NCBI RefSeq assembly: GCF_004362665.1
Contig: NZ_SNXR01000014.1
Coordinates: forward strand, 349,030-413,029
From: Flavobacterium dankookense
GTDB taxonomy: Bacteria; Bacteroidota; Bacteroidia; Flavobacteriales; Flavobacteriaceae
Reading direction: 5' to 3'
Length of the DNA: 64,000 bases
Part shown: positions 61,808 through 64,000 of the stretch, piece by piece
Position numbering within the stretch: the first letter of the stretch is position 1
Layout: each line of letters starts with the position of its first letter
Position numbers and translations under genes: made by a program
The notes under the pieces: model-generated
Told to the model about the DNA's origin: nothing
The model's input: the letters and a program-made list of their open reading frames with translations, nothing else
The model's database searches: none

Positions 61808-64000
61808 ATGAGCCCTTTTAAAAAAATAATTACTTTTTTGCTTTTATTGCTGTCTGCGTTTAATTATGCACAGCTTGGATTTTGTTCAGGAAGTAAAGGA
61901 GATCCTATTTTTACCGAGAATTTTGGAAATGGAACCAATTATGGTCCAGCTTTACCTGCAGGAGTTACCAATTATACTTTTATTACAGGTAATCCAAATG
62001 ATGGGTTTTATACTTTATACTATAGAACAAATCTCTACAGCACATGGCACTATTCTTTAGATCATACACCAGATGCAACTAACGGAACAAACGGTAAATC
62101 TTTAATTGTTAATGCTAACGCAAGTACTTCGGGAGATTTTTATAAAAGAACTGTTACAGGACTTTGTGTAAATACTACATTCGAATTTTCTTCATGGTTA
62201 ATGAATGTTTATAATCCTGGTTCAGGATTTTGTGGTGCTAATGAAATTCCAATAAATGTTCGATTTGAAATTTGGAATGATACTGAAACTATACTTCTAG
62301 GTTCGGGAAATACAGGAAATATTATTGGAACTGCTACACCTATTTGGAGACAATTTGCTCTTGTTTTTACAACGACAAACCAAACATCCGTTGTTCTAAA
62401 AATGAAAAATAATGGTTTAGGTGGTTGTGGAAATGATTTAGCTATTGATGATATTGAATTTAGATCATGTGGTGAATTAACTACAGTTACAAGTCCATCT
62501 GCAGTTGGCAACAATTTTGTTACGTGTCAAAGTCCTACTTCAATTCAACTTCAAGCCAATACAACAGGAAGTTCTACACATTTTTATCAATGGCAAACTA
62601 GTACAGACGGAATAACTTGGACAGATATATCTGGAGCTAATAATCCGACCTACACGACACCAAATTTAACAACCCAAACTTATTTCAGAACAAAAGCAGC
62701 ACAAGATATTGCTAACCTAAGTAATCCTTTTTGTTCAACATTTTCTGATGTTTTTACCATTTCATTTTCAACAATTCCAAATAACAGTGTTAGTGATGGA
62801 GATAAAGTTATTTGTAGTGATGAACCCATTCCTACCTTATCTGTTACTGCCGATTCTACAACTGGAATTAATTGGTATGACGCTGCAAGTGGAGGCGTTT
62901 TATTACAATCAAATTCAACTTCATATACACCAATAACCGGTGGAACTTATTATGCTGAAGCATATGATTTAATATCAAATTGTACAAGCACTACAAGAAC
63001 TCCTGTTAGTCTTACTATTGTTCCGTTACCTGTAGCAACAATTTCTGGAACTGCTTCGATTTGCACTGGAAACTCAACTGTTCTTACTTTCAACGGCACT
63101 CCAAATTCTATTATAACTTATAATATTGATGGAGGTTCAAATCAGAATATTACATTAGATTCAAGTGGTGTGGCGATTTTGACTACTGCAATTCTAACCT
63201 CAAATACAACTTATAATTTAGTAAGTGTAACATCGCCTATCTTAAATACGTGTATAAATACTATAAACAGTTCTTTTTTAATTACTATAAATCCTGCTTT
63301 AACTGCAACTATTTCAGGCTCAACTTCAGTTTGTAATAATACAAGTACGATTTTAACTTTTACAGGAACTGCGAATGCAACAGTAACCTATAATATAAAT
63401 GGAGGTTCTAACCAAACCATCATATTAAACTCAAGTGGTATTGCAAATTTAACAACTGCGAATTTAACCACAACTACAAATTATAATTTAGTAAGCATTG
63501 GCTCAAGTGGACCAAATGGATGTACTCAATCTTTATCACAGATTTTTACTATTTCTATAATTCCACTCCCAACCGTTTCCATTACCAGTGATTCTCCAAC
63601 CTGTACAGGAACATCAGCCACGATAACATTTACAGGAACACCAGATTCAACGGTTACGTTTAACTATGATTCAAATCCAAACGAGACAATTTTGCTCAAC
63701 AATTTAGGAACAGCAAATATCGTAACACCTATCTTAACTTCCGATTCTACATACACTTTAGTTAGTATTCAAGACAGTAATTCGCCGTCATGTTCACAAC
63801 CCCAAACCGCATCCACAACGGTCATAGTCAACGACGCGCCAATAATCAACACACCAACTGCCTATGAAGTTTGTGATGAGAACACAGACGGATTATCCTG
63901 TTTATTTGATTTAACGACTAAGATAAATCAGATTACAGGAGGCGATCCAAATGTTGTGGTTGAGTTTTTTGAAACATCAACAAGTGGTGTTGTTTTACCC
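61808..64000 (+). CDS. Large secreted multi-domain protein (C-terminus beyond window)
   Basis: An open frame from ATG 61808 runs to the window end (731 codons visible), so it is partial. It starts MSPFKKIITFLLLLLSAFN with a signal peptide ending NYAQ. A jelly-roll-like N-domain (GDPIFTENFGNGTNYGP, LAIDDIEFRSCG) is followed by Ig-like repeats: YQWQTSTDGITWTDISGANN, INWYDAASGGVLL, then three similar segments with SxCxGxSxxLTFxGT and TYNINGGSNQTI-type sequence. This resembles surface proteins ending in a type B gliding C-terminal domain, like the preceding gene, but that end is not seen. Signal peptide and coding are sure; function is unknown. Confidence 0.85.
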   Translation, partial: MSPFKKIITFLLLLLSAFNYAQLGFCSGSKGDPIFTENFGNGTNYGPALPAGVTNYTFITGNPNDGFYTLYYRTNLYSTWHYSLDHTPDATNGTNGKSLIVNANASTSGDFYKRTVTGLCVNTTFEFSSWLMNVYNPGSGFCGANEIPINVRFEIWNDTETILLGSGNTGNIIGTATPIWRQFALVFTTTNQTSVVLKMKNNGLGGCGNDLAIDDIEFRSCGELTTVTSPSAVGNNFVTCQSPTSIQLQANTTGSSTHFYQWQTSTDGITWTDISGANNPTYTTPNLTTQTYFRTKAAQDIANLSNPFCSTFSDVFTISFSTIPNNSVSDGDKVICSDEPIPTLSVTADSTTGINWYDAASGGVLLQSNSTSYTPITGGTYYAEAYDLISNCTSTTRTPVSLTIVPLPVATISGTASICTGNSTVLTFNGTPNSIITYNIDGGSNQNITLDSSGVAILTTAILTSNTTYNLVSVTSPILNTCINTINSSFLITINPALTATISGSTSVCNNTSTILTFTGTANATVTYNINGGSNQTIILNSSGIANLTTANLTTTTNYNLVSIGSSGPNGCTQSLSQIFTISIIPLPTVSITSDSPTCTGTSATITFTGTPDSTVTFNYDSNPNETILLNNLGTANIVTPILTSDSTYTLVSIQDSNSPSCSQPQTASTTVIVNDAPIINTPTAYEVCDENTDGLSCLFDLTTKINQITGGDPNVVVEFFETSTSGVVLP

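Overview
The window is a chromosomal segment of a low-GC Bacteroidetes, most likely a Flavobacterium or close relative (Flavobacteriaceae). The evidence is many secreted proteins with type IX secretion system (T9SS) C-terminal sorting domains (type A 'PNP...' tails and one type B gliding-motility-type tail), Bacteroidetes -7 promoter motifs (TAnnTTTG) upstream of housekeeping genes, almost no Shine-Dalgarno sequences, and a flavobacterial heme cluster. No rRNA, CRISPR array, prophage or transposase was seen.

Layout. 1-2569 (-): 5'-proximal part of a very large secreted adhesin-like protein. 3068-3424: seventeen exact 21-bp tandem units. 3623-3973 (+): a small orphan gene. 4081-9486 (-): a tight four-gene operon (unknown possible winged-helix protein, P-loop ATPase, protein with a C-terminal PD-(D/E)XK nuclease motif, D12-class adenine methyltransferase) just downstream of tRNA-Asn(GTT). 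It looks like an uncharacterised anti-phage or restriction system and is the most interesting part of the window. 9820-34222: housekeeping genes (rseP, serS, rsmA, mgtE, an OlsF-like acyltransferase, xth, prs, rplY, pth, ribF, bioB) mixed with secreted T9SS cargo (M1 aminopeptidase, two tandem sugar-dehydrogenase-like propellers, an M43-like protease) and tRNA-Leu(CAA). 34276-45193 (-): two giant T9SS proteins (1411 and 2184 residues) that share a C-terminal module.

45439-58625: enoyl-CoA hydratase and a histidine kinase, then heme biosynthesis. hemJ, hemH and an AraC-type regulator run on the minus strand; hemA-hemC-hemD-hemE-hemF-hemB run on the plus strand. Together these cover every step from glutamyl-tRNA to protoheme except hemL, which is not in the window. 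The gaps of the hem operon are loaded with palindromic repeats. One gap (51841-52323) holds a GxxExxY (PD-(D/E)XK-like) gene bracketed by a perfect 28-bp inverted repeat, whose core recurs in short gene-less copies further down the operon. After hemB come a small c-type cytochrome lipoprotein and an Ogt/MGMT gene.

59009-64000 (+): a T9SS type B (gliding-motility C-terminal domain) protein and the start of a second large secreted multi-domain protein cut by the window end. Intergenic terminators are clear and often bidirectional between convergent genes. All functional statements rest on reading motifs and family resemblance by eye; no database search was run.
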